In this document: positions 1 through 7,694 of the stretch, piece after piece | Layout of the letters: the number at the start of each line of letters is the position of its first letter | How positions within the stretch are numbered: the first letter of the stretch is position 1 | Assembly: GCA_016841765.1 (NCBI GenBank) | Contig: JAENYN010000012.1 | Location: forward strand, 1-64,000 | Source of the DNA: Guptibacillus hwajinpoensis | GTDB taxonomy: Bacteria > Bacillota > Bacilli > Bacillales > Bacillaceae_O | Length of the DNA stretch: 64,000 nt | Direction: 5' to 3' | Made by a program: the position numbers and the translations under genes | Notes under the pieces: model-generated | What the model was told of the DNA's origin: nothing | Seen by the model: only the letters and a program-made list of their open reading frames with translations | The model's database searches: none

Positions 1-235
1 GTTCATGATAACTCGGCTACGCCTGCGGGGTCTCAGCCTTTCCTCTATTTCCCGTCGGAGTCGAGTGTCTTCCGCTCCATTCCACTCGTTTTTAAAAAGA
101 GTATGCGAAATCAAACAATTTATTTAAGAGAGTAAATAAAGACCCGAAAGGTTAGGCGAAAGATTCATTGAAATCTCACCTAATCGTTCGGGTTTATCAT
201 TAGCTGAAATACTTATGTCCCGGCCTCCAGCCAGG
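1..235 (-). repeat. Dispersed repeat, copy cut by the window edge
   Basis: The reverse complement of this stretch matches 38697-38960 almost base for base in several blocks: a GACATAAGTATTTCAGC block, a long hairpin whose stem ends in CGTTCGGGTTT, a GGAATGGAGCGGAAGACACTCGACTCC block and an AGAGGAAAGGCTGAGACCCCG-type block. The copy runs off position 1. It resembles the non-coding dispersed elements common in Bacillus genomes. No gene is visible here. Confidence 0.75.
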
Positions 236-380
236 ATAAGAGCTGTCCATCATCCAGGTGGGATGTTCATTTCCTGGACTTGATACAGTTCAAAGCCAAC
301 TCTGTTTTGGAACTGAACATCCGCAATGATCGATCTTTTGGCCAGAATATACAATGATGCCAAAGCACCGGCCAGCATGA

Positions 381-587
381 TCAATCCTCTGCCCGGTTCC
401 CATCCTTTTGCAGCTTCTCCTTCACTTCTTCTACATCGGTATCACTATACTTCGCTGTACTGGCCCCGCCGTTTTCAGCAAGCAATGCCTTCACTTCGTT
501 ATACGATAATCCGGAGTTTGCATTGGCCTTTTTGACAGCTTCAATGTCAGTCCCGGCACTTGTCAGCTTTTTTCCTTGCTGTTCCAT
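381..587 (-). CDS. Small spore-protein-like protein (gamma-type SASP-like)
   Basis: A hydrophilic 68-residue protein with two related segments, SAGTDIEAVKKANANSG near residue 10 and YSDTDVEEVKEKLQ near residue 47. The repeated T-D-[IV]-x-x-V-K pattern is what gamma-type small acid-soluble spore proteins show, where it includes the protease cleavage region; such proteins are stored in the spore core as an amino acid reserve. Two ATG codons compete: GGGAGGG abuts the one at 593, so the ATG at 587, six bases further on, fits a ribosome better. The gene stands alone. The family assignment is from memory of the motif and is moderate; it could be another small spore or stress protein. Confidence 0.6.
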   Translation of the reverse strand: MEQQGKKLTSAGTDIEAVKKANANSGLSYNEVKALLAENGGASTAKYSDTDVEEVKEKLQKDGNRAED

Positions 588-747
588 TCCCATCCCTCCC
601 TGTCCTCTGGTTTTAACCGTATATATTAAATGTGCTCAGTATTCTTTGCTGTTATACACAGGCACAGAAAGCAAACCGTGACATGCACCCAGCCCGAAGA
701 ACTGCATAGCATAAGTAGAGACGAACAAGAAAGGGGCTATTAAGGTC

Positions 748-1194
748 ATGTACTATGATGAAAGACAATTTTATCAGTTCCCTCAAACTTCTCCGCCGGG
801 CTATGGACCGGGGGCTGGACCAGGCGGGATGCCGGGCGGAATGTACCCCGGGTTTCCTCCAGGGCAGCCGCCGGGAGCAGGCATGCCTTATCCGGGAGGA
901 GAAGGGCAGCCGGGAGCAGGCGCGCCGCCGACTTCACCGCCGCCGGCATTCACCCCGCAGTTGACCCAGGCACAGGCCATGGGTGCTGAAGCCGGGACCT
1001 TCGCTGTTGATCCGGGCTCGATCAGGCGCTGCATGTACCGTTTTACGTATATATGGCTGAGCAACTTCAGGTCGTTCTGGTTTTACCCGACCTATGTCGG
1101 CCGCAGATCGATTGCCGGATACCGCTGGAACGGGTACAGATGGGTCTATTTCGGCACTGATTTACGGAGGATCCGTTCGTTCCAGTGCTTTTAA
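748..1194 (+). CDS. Pro/Gly-rich protein with conserved aromatic C-terminal domain
   Basis: 148 residues. About the first 70 are rich in Pro, Gly and Met (repeats such as PGGMPGGMYPG), with no signal peptide. After a short linker the C-terminal 55 residues are dense in aromatic and basic residues (RRCMYRFTYIWLSNFRSFWF, then RRSIAGYRWNGYRWVYFG). This two-part design, a low-complexity head and a compact aromatic tail, recalls spore coat or surface proteins of Bacillales, but I do not recognise a named family. GAAAGGGG ten bases upstream serves as the ribosome binding site. A strong bidirectional hairpin follows. Function unknown. Confidence 0.6.
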   Translation: MYYDERQFYQFPQTSPPGYGPGAGPGGMPGGMYPGFPPGQPPGAGMPYPGGEGQPGAGAPPTSPPPAFTPQLTQAQAMGAEAGTFAVDPGSIRRCMYRFTYIWLSNFRSFWFYPTYVGRRSIAGYRWNGYRWVYFGTDLRRIRSFQCF

Positions 1195-1220
1195 CCGAAC
1201 GCTTAATCCCTCATTGCCAT

Positions 1221-1258
1221 AGAAAAAACGTGTAGATTCGAGAAATCTACACGTTTTT
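1221..1258. terminator. Bidirectional terminator between convergent genes
   Basis: Stem AAAAACGTGTAGATT paired with AATCTACACGTTTTT around a 4-base loop, with A-rich and T-rich flanks so that it can work on both strands. It overlaps the rarD stop codon. Confidence 0.85.
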
Positions 1259-2197
1259 GCTTTTGGCAAATGCCTGTTTTGGGAACATCCTGTTTTCCAT
1301 TTTCCGGAATAGGCGTGTCCTCGCAAATGAAAAAATGACAAGTGCTGTCCAGATAAATGAAAATGCCGCCATTTCCACCGATGTAAATGGTTCGTTGTAT
1401 AAAAACACACCGAGGATGAGCGTCAGAGTCGGGGCGATATACTGCAGAAACCCGACCATCGTCAATGTCACCCTGCGGGCAGCAGAAGCAAACAGCAGCA
1501 GCGGTACTGCCGTTGCCACGCCTGCACCGATCAAAAGCGGCACGGTGGATGTTCCGTCCAATATGAAGGAGCTCTGCCCGGACTGATGCAGAACCGCCAC
1601 ATAGAAAAGGGCGACAGGTGTCAGGATCATCGTTTCAATGGCAAGGCCGGTCAATGATCCGACATTCACCATCTTCTTGAACAGGCCGTATAAACCGAAA
1701 CTGATGGCCAGGGACAATGCCGCCCATGGAACGTCACCATAAGACAGGGTCATGATCAAGACGCCGATTGCAGCGAGAATGAACGAGATGATCTGCCAGC
1801 GGGAAAGGGTTTCTTTCAGGACTATAATCCCCAGCAGGACGCTGACGAGCGGATTGATATAATAGCCAAGGCTCGCTTCAATGACATGGTCATTGTTGAC
1901 GGCCCAAATATATGTGAACCAGTTGACGCTGATGAACAGGGAAGCAAAAATGATGCCCAGAAACTGCTTTTTCCGGGAAATGATTTCTTTCACTTCTTTC
2001 AAGAACGCTTTCCCTTTTCCCATCATCAGCAGAATAACTGCTGTGAAAACAAACGACCAGATGAACCGATGGGCCAGCACTTCTTCAGACGGCACATGGC
2101 CGACAAGCTTCCAATAAAGTGGAAGAAGTCCCCATAAAAAATAAGCGGAAGCGCCGTAACCGATCCCCTTTAAACCTTCTTTCTGTTCTTCCTCCAT
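1247..2197 (-). CDS. rarD: EamA-family permease RarD
   Basis: 316 residues with ten hydrophobic segments arranged as two five-helix EamA repeats, the pattern of the drug/metabolite transporter superfamily. The N-terminal region (GYGASAYFLWGLLPLYWKLV, then EVLAHRFIWS) is typical of RarD, an inner-membrane exporter whose substrate in Bacillus is not settled. The N- and C-terminal tails are polar and short. It starts 54 bases downstream of the ttcA-like gene on the same strand, so the two are probably co-transcribed, and transcription ends at the hairpin at 1221-1258. Confidence 0.85.
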   Translation of the reverse strand: MEEEQKEGLKGIGYGASAYFLWGLLPLYWKLVGHVPSEEVLAHRFIWSFVFTAVILLMMGKGKAFLKEVKEIISRKKQFLGIIFASLFISVNWFTYIWAVNNDHVIEASLGYYINPLVSVLLGIIVLKETLSRWQIISFILAAIGVLIMTLSYGDVPWAALSLAISFGLYGLFKKMVNVGSLTGLAIETMILTPVALFYVAVLHQSGQSSFILDGTSTVPLLIGAGVATAVPLLLFASAARRVTLTMVGFLQYIAPTLTLILGVFLYNEPFTSVEMAAFSFIWTALVIFSFARTRLFRKMENRMFPKQAFAKSKNV

Positions 2198-2251
2198 ACT
2201 CCCGCCTCCAAAAGTGCCCGGTATGCCGGGTTCTTTCTATATAATGATTCT

Positions 2252-3001
2252 TCAGTCTTCTTCCATTGTCCAAAAACCGCTGAAATCAGCATGCTTGATG
2301 GCATGCAGAAATTTCTTGCGGATATCAGGATATTGGAGACTGAGTTGTTTGACCAGATTCTTTACCTCTTCCCGCCGTGTCTGTTTGTCGGCAGGGCACG
2401 GATTGTGGACAATCGGAATTTGTTTTGCTTCGATAAATCGGATGATCGCTTGTTCTTCCAAATATACCATCGGCCGGATGACCGTAATCCCGGATTGGTC
2501 CTGATACGTTTCAGGCTGGAAGGTTCCAAGCCGGCCGTTGAAAAAGAAATTCATGAAAAACGTTTCAAGTGCATCATCAAGATGATGGCCGAGTGCCACT
2601 TTATTGCAGCCGAGCTTTTTGGCAGCATCGTTCAAAATGCCGCGCCGCATATTGGCGCATAATGAGCACGGGTTTTTTTCCTTCCGCACGTCAAAAAGGA
2701 TTTTGCCATTGGCGGTATCGAGCACGTGAAGCGGCTGGCCAAGCGCATCTGTAAATTCCTTCATCGGATCCAGGTCCGTATCGGGAAAACCGAGTGAAAG
2801 GGAGATCGGGACGATTTCAAAGGAAATCGGCAGCCGCCGCTGCAGCATCGTCAGGATGTACAGCAGGGTGGAGCTGTCTTTTCCGCCGGACAAGCCGACG
2901 GCGACCCTGTCTCCGTCTTCAATTAACGTGAAATCGGTAATGGCTTTCTTAACAGGAATAAGCAGCTTCTTGTTAGTTGAGTTGGAGAGGGCCAGTTCCA
3001 T
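2252..3001 (-). CDS. TtcA-like tRNA thiolation ATPase
   Basis: 249 residues of the PP-loop ATPase superfamily. The PP-loop SGGKDSSTLL lies near residue 40, a CxxC pair in NPCSLCANMRRG near residue 110, and a third Cys in HNPCPADKQTRR near residue 200. This three-cysteine set is how TtcA-family enzymes bind an iron-sulfur cluster while they adenylate and thiolate a tRNA base (2-thiocytidine-32 in TtcA). AAGGAGA nine bases upstream supports the ATG at 3001. Family membership is firm; the tRNA position modified in this organism is inferred. Confidence 0.8.
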   Translation of the reverse strand: MELALSNSTNKKLLIPVKKAITDFTLIEDGDRVAVGLSGGKDSSTLLYILTMLQRRLPISFEIVPISLSLGFPDTDLDPMKEFTDALGQPLHVLDTANGKILFDVRKEKNPCSLCANMRRGILNDAAKKLGCNKVALGHHLDDALETFFMNFFFNGRLGTFQPETYQDQSGITVIRPMVYLEEQAIIRFIEAKQIPIVHNPCPADKQTRREEVKNLVKQLSLQYPDIRKKFLHAIKHADFSGFWTMEED

Positions 3002-3232
3002 TCGTTACGTCTCCTTATCTCTTATTCTTACTAAGTATAAGGACATCGGGCCTGACAGACAAGGAAAAATTCCCGGAATCGAACTAGGAAGTAAGGAGAC
3101 TCAAACAGGGTATTGATTTCAGCTGCAGGGGCTCGCTGTCACCACAGGCATAAATAAGGCATCTGTTCCTGCTTCCCTTCGGTCGCACTCACATTGTCTT
3201 CTTTCGCTAGGCGCAAATTGACAGGCACCATT

Positions 3233-3976
3233 TTACATCGTCTGCTTCCGCTGCCTGAATTCCCTCGGTGTAATGCCGTTCAGCTTTTTAAAAAGTGCTG
3301 TATAGTAGCTCTGGTTGCAAAATTTGAATAAAAAAGATATGCCGGAAATGGAAGTGTTTGTGTGAAGCAAAAAATACTTGGATTCTTCTATTCTTTTTTT
3401 ATTGATGAATTCGGTGATGGTAAGGCCTGTTTCTTTCTTGAAGCGGCTCGATAGGTAGTTCGGATGCACGAAAATCTTGCTGGCGATAATATCGAGGGAT
3501 AATTCTTCAAGAATGTTTTCATAGATGTAGGAAATGGCAAGATTCACAGGATGACTGTATGTATTTGAGTTGCTTTCTTCTTGCAGTGTTTTTATGAAAT
3601 GAGCCAGCATTTCGTATTCAAGCTGATTGAGCCGGTCCAGGTCATTTATTTTTTCAAATTCCATGATATAGGCATCACTCAAATGGAAGGCGGTTTCCGG
3701 GTCGACGCCGCCCTTGATGATCGCCCGTGTAAACAGCGTGCAGACCGCGATCAATGCATTTTTCCGGGAGCGGACCGGGTTTGCTGCGAGTGTTGCACCT
3801 TCCAGCTGGTTGATTTCCTCCAGGATGGCATGGGCAAGCTCGCCATTCCCCATTGTTAGGGCATCCGTCAATTTCCGTTCCATTTCATAGGGAGGATGGA
3901 TGTAGTTTTCCTGTTTGTTATGAATCCGGGCTGATAGGAACTGCTGGATGACGGAAGGATTAATAGAAGTTTTCAA
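3233..3976 (-). CDS. AraC-family regulator of the adjacent sugar operon
   Basis: 247 residues starting at TTG: GGAGGGG lies seven bases upstream of that codon, whereas the further in-frame ATG at 4009 has no ribosome binding site and would place this site inside the gene. The C-terminal 100 residues form a double helix-turn-helix of AraC type (ELSLDIIASKIFVHPNYLSS..., then ISGISFLFKFCNQSYYTALF). The N-terminal 140 residues are helical and carry no recognisable cupin. The gene diverges from malE over a 125-base region with a promoter and cre site. It probably activates the maltose/trehalose-type operon; effector unknown. Confidence 0.85.
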   Translation of the reverse strand: MKTSINPSVIQQFLSARIHNKQENYIHPPYEMERKLTDALTMGNGELAHAILEEINQLEGATLAANPVRSRKNALIAVCTLFTRAIIKGGVDPETAFHLSDAYIMEFEKINDLDRLNQLEYEMLAHFIKTLQEESNSNTYSHPVNLAISYIYENILEELSLDIIASKIFVHPNYLSSRFKKETGLTITEFINKKRIEESKYFLLHTNTSISGISFLFKFCNQSYYTALFKKLNGITPREFRQRKQTM

Positions 3977-4002
3977 GTTTTCCCCTCCTATATGTAAAAA
4001 TT

Positions 4003-4046
4003 TTAACAATAATATTAAAATTTTAATATAATTGTAAGCGTTTTCT
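4003..4046 (+). promoter_or_regulatory. malE promoter with perfect cre site
   Basis: A -35 TTAACA (4003-4008) and a -10 TATAAT (4027-4032) are separated by 18 bases. TGTAAGCGTTTTCT at 4033-4046 matches the CcpA consensus TGWAARCGYTWNCW at every position and covers the expected start site, a position suited to repression when a preferred sugar is present. Confidence 0.8.
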
Positions 4047-4101
4047 TACTAGAATGCAAGTAAGTTCAAGAATTTCAATACGAAATAGGGGGCGTCAATA
4101 C

Positions 4102-5394
4102 ATGAAAAAATGGCTGTCCGTTTTACTAGCGCTTGCGCTTGTTGCCGGTTTCCTGGCTGCTTGCAGCGGCGGGGAAGAGGAAGAGAATGCAGGCGGATCT
4201 GGAACAGAGGAAACTGAAGGAACAGATGAAAATGCCACAGAAGGTGAAGGTTCCGGTGAAAAAGTCCAATTGAAATTCGCAGCACAGAATGACAACACAC
4301 CAGCCACTCAAATGGTGATTGATGAGTTCAACAAGAGCCAGGATAAATATGAGGTCGAATGGGTCCAGATGACCAATGATTCCGGCCAGATGCATGACCA
4401 GCTTTTAACCTCCCTTTCCAGCGGGTCTGATGAGTATGACATCATCTCCATGGACGTTGTCTGGGCAGGGGAATTTGCAGGCGGCGGCTATCTTGAGCCG
4501 ATCGACACGTACATGAACGATGCTGATATGAAAAAGGATGATTTCAACAGCGGTTCCATGGATTCAGGTAACTATAAAGGAAAACAATTCACGCTTCCGT
4601 TCTTCCCTGACCTCGGCCTGCTTTATTTCCGCAGCGATATTGTCAGTGAAGAAGATGCCAACAAGCTGATCAGCGGCGATTACACATATGAAGAGCTTGG
4701 TGCAATGGCTGATAAGTACACCGGAGAACAGGGCACAAAATACGGTTTCCTTTACCAGTCCAAGCAGTATGAAGGGCTTACTGTTAATGCAACTGAATTC
4801 ACAAACTCTTTTGAAGATGTAAAAGGCGGCCTTGAGCAGATGTATGCTTTTACAACTGCTGATTGGGCACCGAAGGACCTTTTGAACTTCACTGAAGGCG
4901 AGACCCACACCAACTTTGAACAGGGCAACGCGGTATTTGCCCGGAACTGGCCTTATCAGTTCGGCCGCATCAAAGGCGAAGAAGATGGCGTCACTGTAAA
5001 AGTCGATCAGGTCGGCATCGCTCCGCTTCCAAACGGCGGATCTGTCGGCGGATGGCTGCTCGGCGTCAATAAAAATGCCAAAGACGTTGAAGGCGCATGG
5101 GAATTCATCAAGTTCGTTTCCGGCAAAGAGGGCCAGAAAATTATGTCCACTGAAGGCGGATATATCCCTGGCTATAACGCGCTTCTTGAAGACGAAGAAG
5201 TCATCCAGGCCAATGACATGCTTTCTTATGAAGGGTTCAATAATGCACTTGGCAATACAATTGCCCGTCCGGTTTCACCTGACTACTCAAAAGTATCTGA
5301 TACCATTCAGGTCGAGACACATAAATACTTAAGTTCAGGTAACGGCCTTGATGCAGCAGTTGAAGCCATCAAAGGGGCAGTAAGTGAAGAATAG
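4102..5394 (+). CDS. malE: Sugar ABC transporter substrate-binding lipoprotein (maltose/trehalose type)
   Basis: 430 residues. The real start is the ATG at 4102: MKKWLSVLLALALVAGFLAAC is a textbook lipoprotein signal with lipobox LAAC, and a 16-residue in-frame extension lacks a site. An acidic, low-complexity linker follows the lipid-anchored Cys, then a family 1 solute-binding domain (LKFAAQNDN..., DIISMDVVWAGEFAGGGYLEP, later NWPYQFGRIK). The VVWAGEFA...YLEP segment recalls trehalose/maltose-binding proteins. It leads the operon, and a terminator after it probably gives more of this protein than of the permeases. Exact sugar is inferred. Confidence 0.85.
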   Translation: MKKWLSVLLALALVAGFLAACSGGEEEENAGGSGTEETEGTDENATEGEGSGEKVQLKFAAQNDNTPATQMVIDEFNKSQDKYEVEWVQMTNDSGQMHDQLLTSLSSGSDEYDIISMDVVWAGEFAGGGYLEPIDTYMNDADMKKDDFNSGSMDSGNYKGKQFTLPFFPDLGLLYFRSDIVSEEDANKLISGDYTYEELGAMADKYTGEQGTKYGFLYQSKQYEGLTVNATEFTNSFEDVKGGLEQMYAFTTADWAPKDLLNFTEGETHTNFEQGNAVFARNWPYQFGRIKGEEDGVTVKVDQVGIAPLPNGGSVGGWLLGVNKNAKDVEGAWEFIKFVSGKEGQKIMSTEGGYIPGYNALLEDEEVIQANDMLSYEGFNNALGNTIARPVSPDYSKVSDTIQVETHKYLSSGNGLDAAVEAIKGAVSEE

Positions 5395-5416
5395 ACTGAC
5401 TGCGTAAACAGAAGAA

Positions 5417-5445
5417 GGCTCTAATTTCGGTTAGAGCCTTTTTTT
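5417..5445 (+). terminator. Intra-operon terminator after malE
   Basis: GGCTCTAA pairs with TTAGAGCC around a six-base loop, followed by seven T. Its place between the binding-protein gene and the permease genes suggests partial termination that sets their ratio. Confidence 0.8.
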
Positions 5446-5602
5446 ACACAAATTTTTAACTTGTATAGACACGATTGGGAAAAATCCATATCCCGGCTCA
5501 AGATAAGCTGGATGATAGGGCGTGCGTTCCCTTTTGTTCATGCGGAAAGGGTGTCGTATGCAATCTCCGGCTTAGCTGCAAACGTGAAAAGAGGTGTCCA
5601 GA

Positions 5603-6820
5603 ATGAAGAAAATGGGCTTTAAAGAATATCTGTTCATTGTCCCGGTCGTGCTGTTAATCGGGGTTTTCTCCCTCTGGCCGGTCATCCAGTCTTTTACGTA
5701 TACATTTTTCGACTACCAGCTGAATGACCAGCAAAAGTCAGGCCTTTATCTGAATGAACGGTTTAATTTTGAGTTGTATGACGAAACACAAATGTACTTG
5801 ACGATGTTTTTGGAGGAAGACCGGAAAGAAATTACCGATAACCCCGATTTGCAGGCTGAAATCGATCAGCTCCTGCAAAGAATCGCGGAAAAAGAAAAAG
5901 AGTTTGAAGGAAGAGAAGGCGTCGAGAAAATTACAGATGCCGAGCGGGACGATTTGATGGCATTATCGAAAGAAGCAACAAATGTCGTCGATCAAATAGC
6001 GGCTGATTATGACACGCCGAATAAAGAAAATTTGCCGCTCATAGTGGAGGATATTGAAAACAGTATGGTGCCGTCGAACTTTATCGGCCTGGAAGGGTAC
6101 AAAAAGGCCATGGGAGATAAACGGCTATGGCTCTCGGCCTGGAATACGGTGGAGTTCACGTTCATCTCTGTTTTCCTCGAGCTTATCCTGGGGCTTGCGC
6201 TGGCGATGATCATGAACAAAGCGATGCGGGGCCAGGGAATCATCCGGACGACCTCTCTCATTCCATGGGCGATTCCGACAGCGGTAGCGGCGTTGATGTG
6301 GAGTTACCTATATGACGGGAGCAGCGGCATCGTAGCCCACTTTTTTGAGATGATCGGGCTTGTCGATGATTCACGGGAACTGCTTCTAACCGGGTCAGGC
6401 GCGATGGCGTCGACCATTCTGGCGGACGTCTGGAAAACGACGCCGTATATGGCGCTTTTACTGCTGGCGGGCCTGCAAAATATCTCGAAATCCCTGTATG
6501 AAGCAGCCGAAATTGACGGGGCCAATAAGATCCAGTCCTTTTTCAAAGTGACACTGCCTTTGCTGAAGCCCTCCATCCTTGTCGCCCTGCTGTTCCGCAC
6601 ACTTGATGCATTCCGGGTATTTGACCTGATCTATGTCCTGACCGGCGGCGGCCCGGGCGGTGCGACGGAAACCCTGTCCATTTATGGATACAAAGCGATG
6701 TTCGGGCAAACGAACTTCGGCTATGGCTCAGTCATCGTCATGGTCATGTTCGTCTGTGTGGCCATCATCGCGACCATTTATGTTAAGTTCCTCGGCGCCA
6801 ATCTTATGGATAAAAATTAG
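5603..6820 (+). CDS. malF: Sugar ABC transporter permease, MalF type
   Basis: 405 residues. The ATG at 5603 is preferred over an in-frame GTG at 5594 that overlaps the AAAGAGG ribosome binding site. A first membrane helix (residues 12-33) is followed by about 120 polar, charged residues with coiled-coil character (EIDQLLQRIAEKEKEFEGRE) and then five or six helices. The ABC coupling motif EAAEIDGANKIQSFFKVTLP lies near residue 300. This is the long-first-loop form of MalF. It pairs with MalG, 11 bases downstream; no ATPase gene is present, so a shared ATPase such as MsmX is presumed. Confidence 0.85.
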   Translation: MKKMGFKEYLFIVPVVLLIGVFSLWPVIQSFTYTFFDYQLNDQQKSGLYLNERFNFELYDETQMYLTMFLEEDRKEITDNPDLQAEIDQLLQRIAEKEKEFEGREGVEKITDAERDDLMALSKEATNVVDQIAADYDTPNKENLPLIVEDIENSMVPSNFIGLEGYKKAMGDKRLWLSAWNTVEFTFISVFLELILGLALAMIMNKAMRGQGIIRTTSLIPWAIPTAVAALMWSYLYDGSSGIVAHFFEMIGLVDDSRELLLTGSGAMASTILADVWKTTPYMALLLLAGLQNISKSLYEAAEIDGANKIQSFFKVTLPLLKPSILVALLFRTLDAFRVFDLIYVLTGGGPGGATETLSIYGYKAMFGQTNFGYGSVIVMVMFVCVAIIATIYVKFLGANLMDKN

Positions 6821-6831
6821 GGGGGAGAATC

Positions 6832-7665
6832 ATGGATACCCGTAACAGAAAGTTGAAAATAATCGTCGGCAGCATCATCGTTGTTTACTTATTCATCATG
6901 TTCTTCCCGTTTTTATGGATCTTCATTACGTCCTTTAAAACGTCCGGGGAAATATTCGGAACCGGGGCATTTAATTTCATCCCGGAAAATCCGACTTTGA
7001 ATAACTTCACACGCGTCATCGTCGATAAGGGCATACTCGGCGCCATCAAAACATCGCTGATTGTGGCTTTCTCGACAACAATCTATATCGTCCTTGTCGC
7101 CACGTTTGCAGCTTATGCGATTTCCCGGTTCGAATTCAGGGGGAAAAACGTGCTGCTCGGCGTCATCCTTGCAGTATCGATGTTCCCGCAGATGATCGTC
7201 ATCGGGCCGGTTTACAACCTGTTTTTGGACCTTGGCTGGACAAACAGCTATGCGATCATTTTGCCTTATTCGACAATCACCTTGCCGATGGCGGTCTGGA
7301 TTCTTGTGACCCATTTCAACCATATTCCGCTCGCCCTTGAAGAATCGGCAAAAATAGATGGTGCCACCCCGTTTCAGACGCTGTTCAAGATTGTGTTTCC
7401 GCTTGCGGCGCCGGGCGTGTTCACAACAGCGATCATCGTGTTCATCGCAGCCTGGAACGAGTTCCTGCTGACCATTACGATCAACTCGAACCAGGATTAT
7501 CACACAGTGCCGGTCGCCATCTCGTTTTTGCGGACCCAGTTCGAAATTTTGTGGGGAGAAGTGGCGGCCGCAACGACAATCGTCACGATTCCGACCCTGC
7601 TCATCGTCCTGTTCTTCCAGAAACAGATCGTTTCCGGATTGACATCAGGCGGGGTAAAAGAATAA
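6832..7665 (+). CDS. malG: Sugar ABC transporter permease, MalG type
   Basis: 277 residues with six predicted membrane helices and the coupling motif EESAKIDGATPFQTLFKIVF near residue 170, which docks on the transport ATPase. It begins 11 bases after malF behind GGGGGAGA, so the two are translated from one message, and the GH65 gene follows after 29 bases. Its length and helix pattern are normal for MalG-type permeases of family 1 sugar importers. Confidence 0.88.
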   Translation: MDTRNRKLKIIVGSIIVVYLFIMFFPFLWIFITSFKTSGEIFGTGAFNFIPENPTLNNFTRVIVDKGILGAIKTSLIVAFSTTIYIVLVATFAAYAISRFEFRGKNVLLGVILAVSMFPQMIVIGPVYNLFLDLGWTNSYAIILPYSTITLPMAVWILVTHFNHIPLALEESAKIDGATPFQTLFKIVFPLAAPGVFTTAIIVFIAAWNEFLLTITINSNQDYHTVPVAISFLRTQFEILWGEVAAATTIVTIPTLLIVLFFQKQIVSGLTSGGVKE

Positions 7666-7694
7666 CGAACAAAACTTGTGTAGGAGTGTAGTGT

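Noticed and set aside
6913..7503. A 196-codon antisense frame over malG and similar long frames over gndA (19770-20396) and the FtsW gene (37586-38182)
   Set aside because: Shadows of real genes, lacking start sites and protein-like hydrophobicity patterns.
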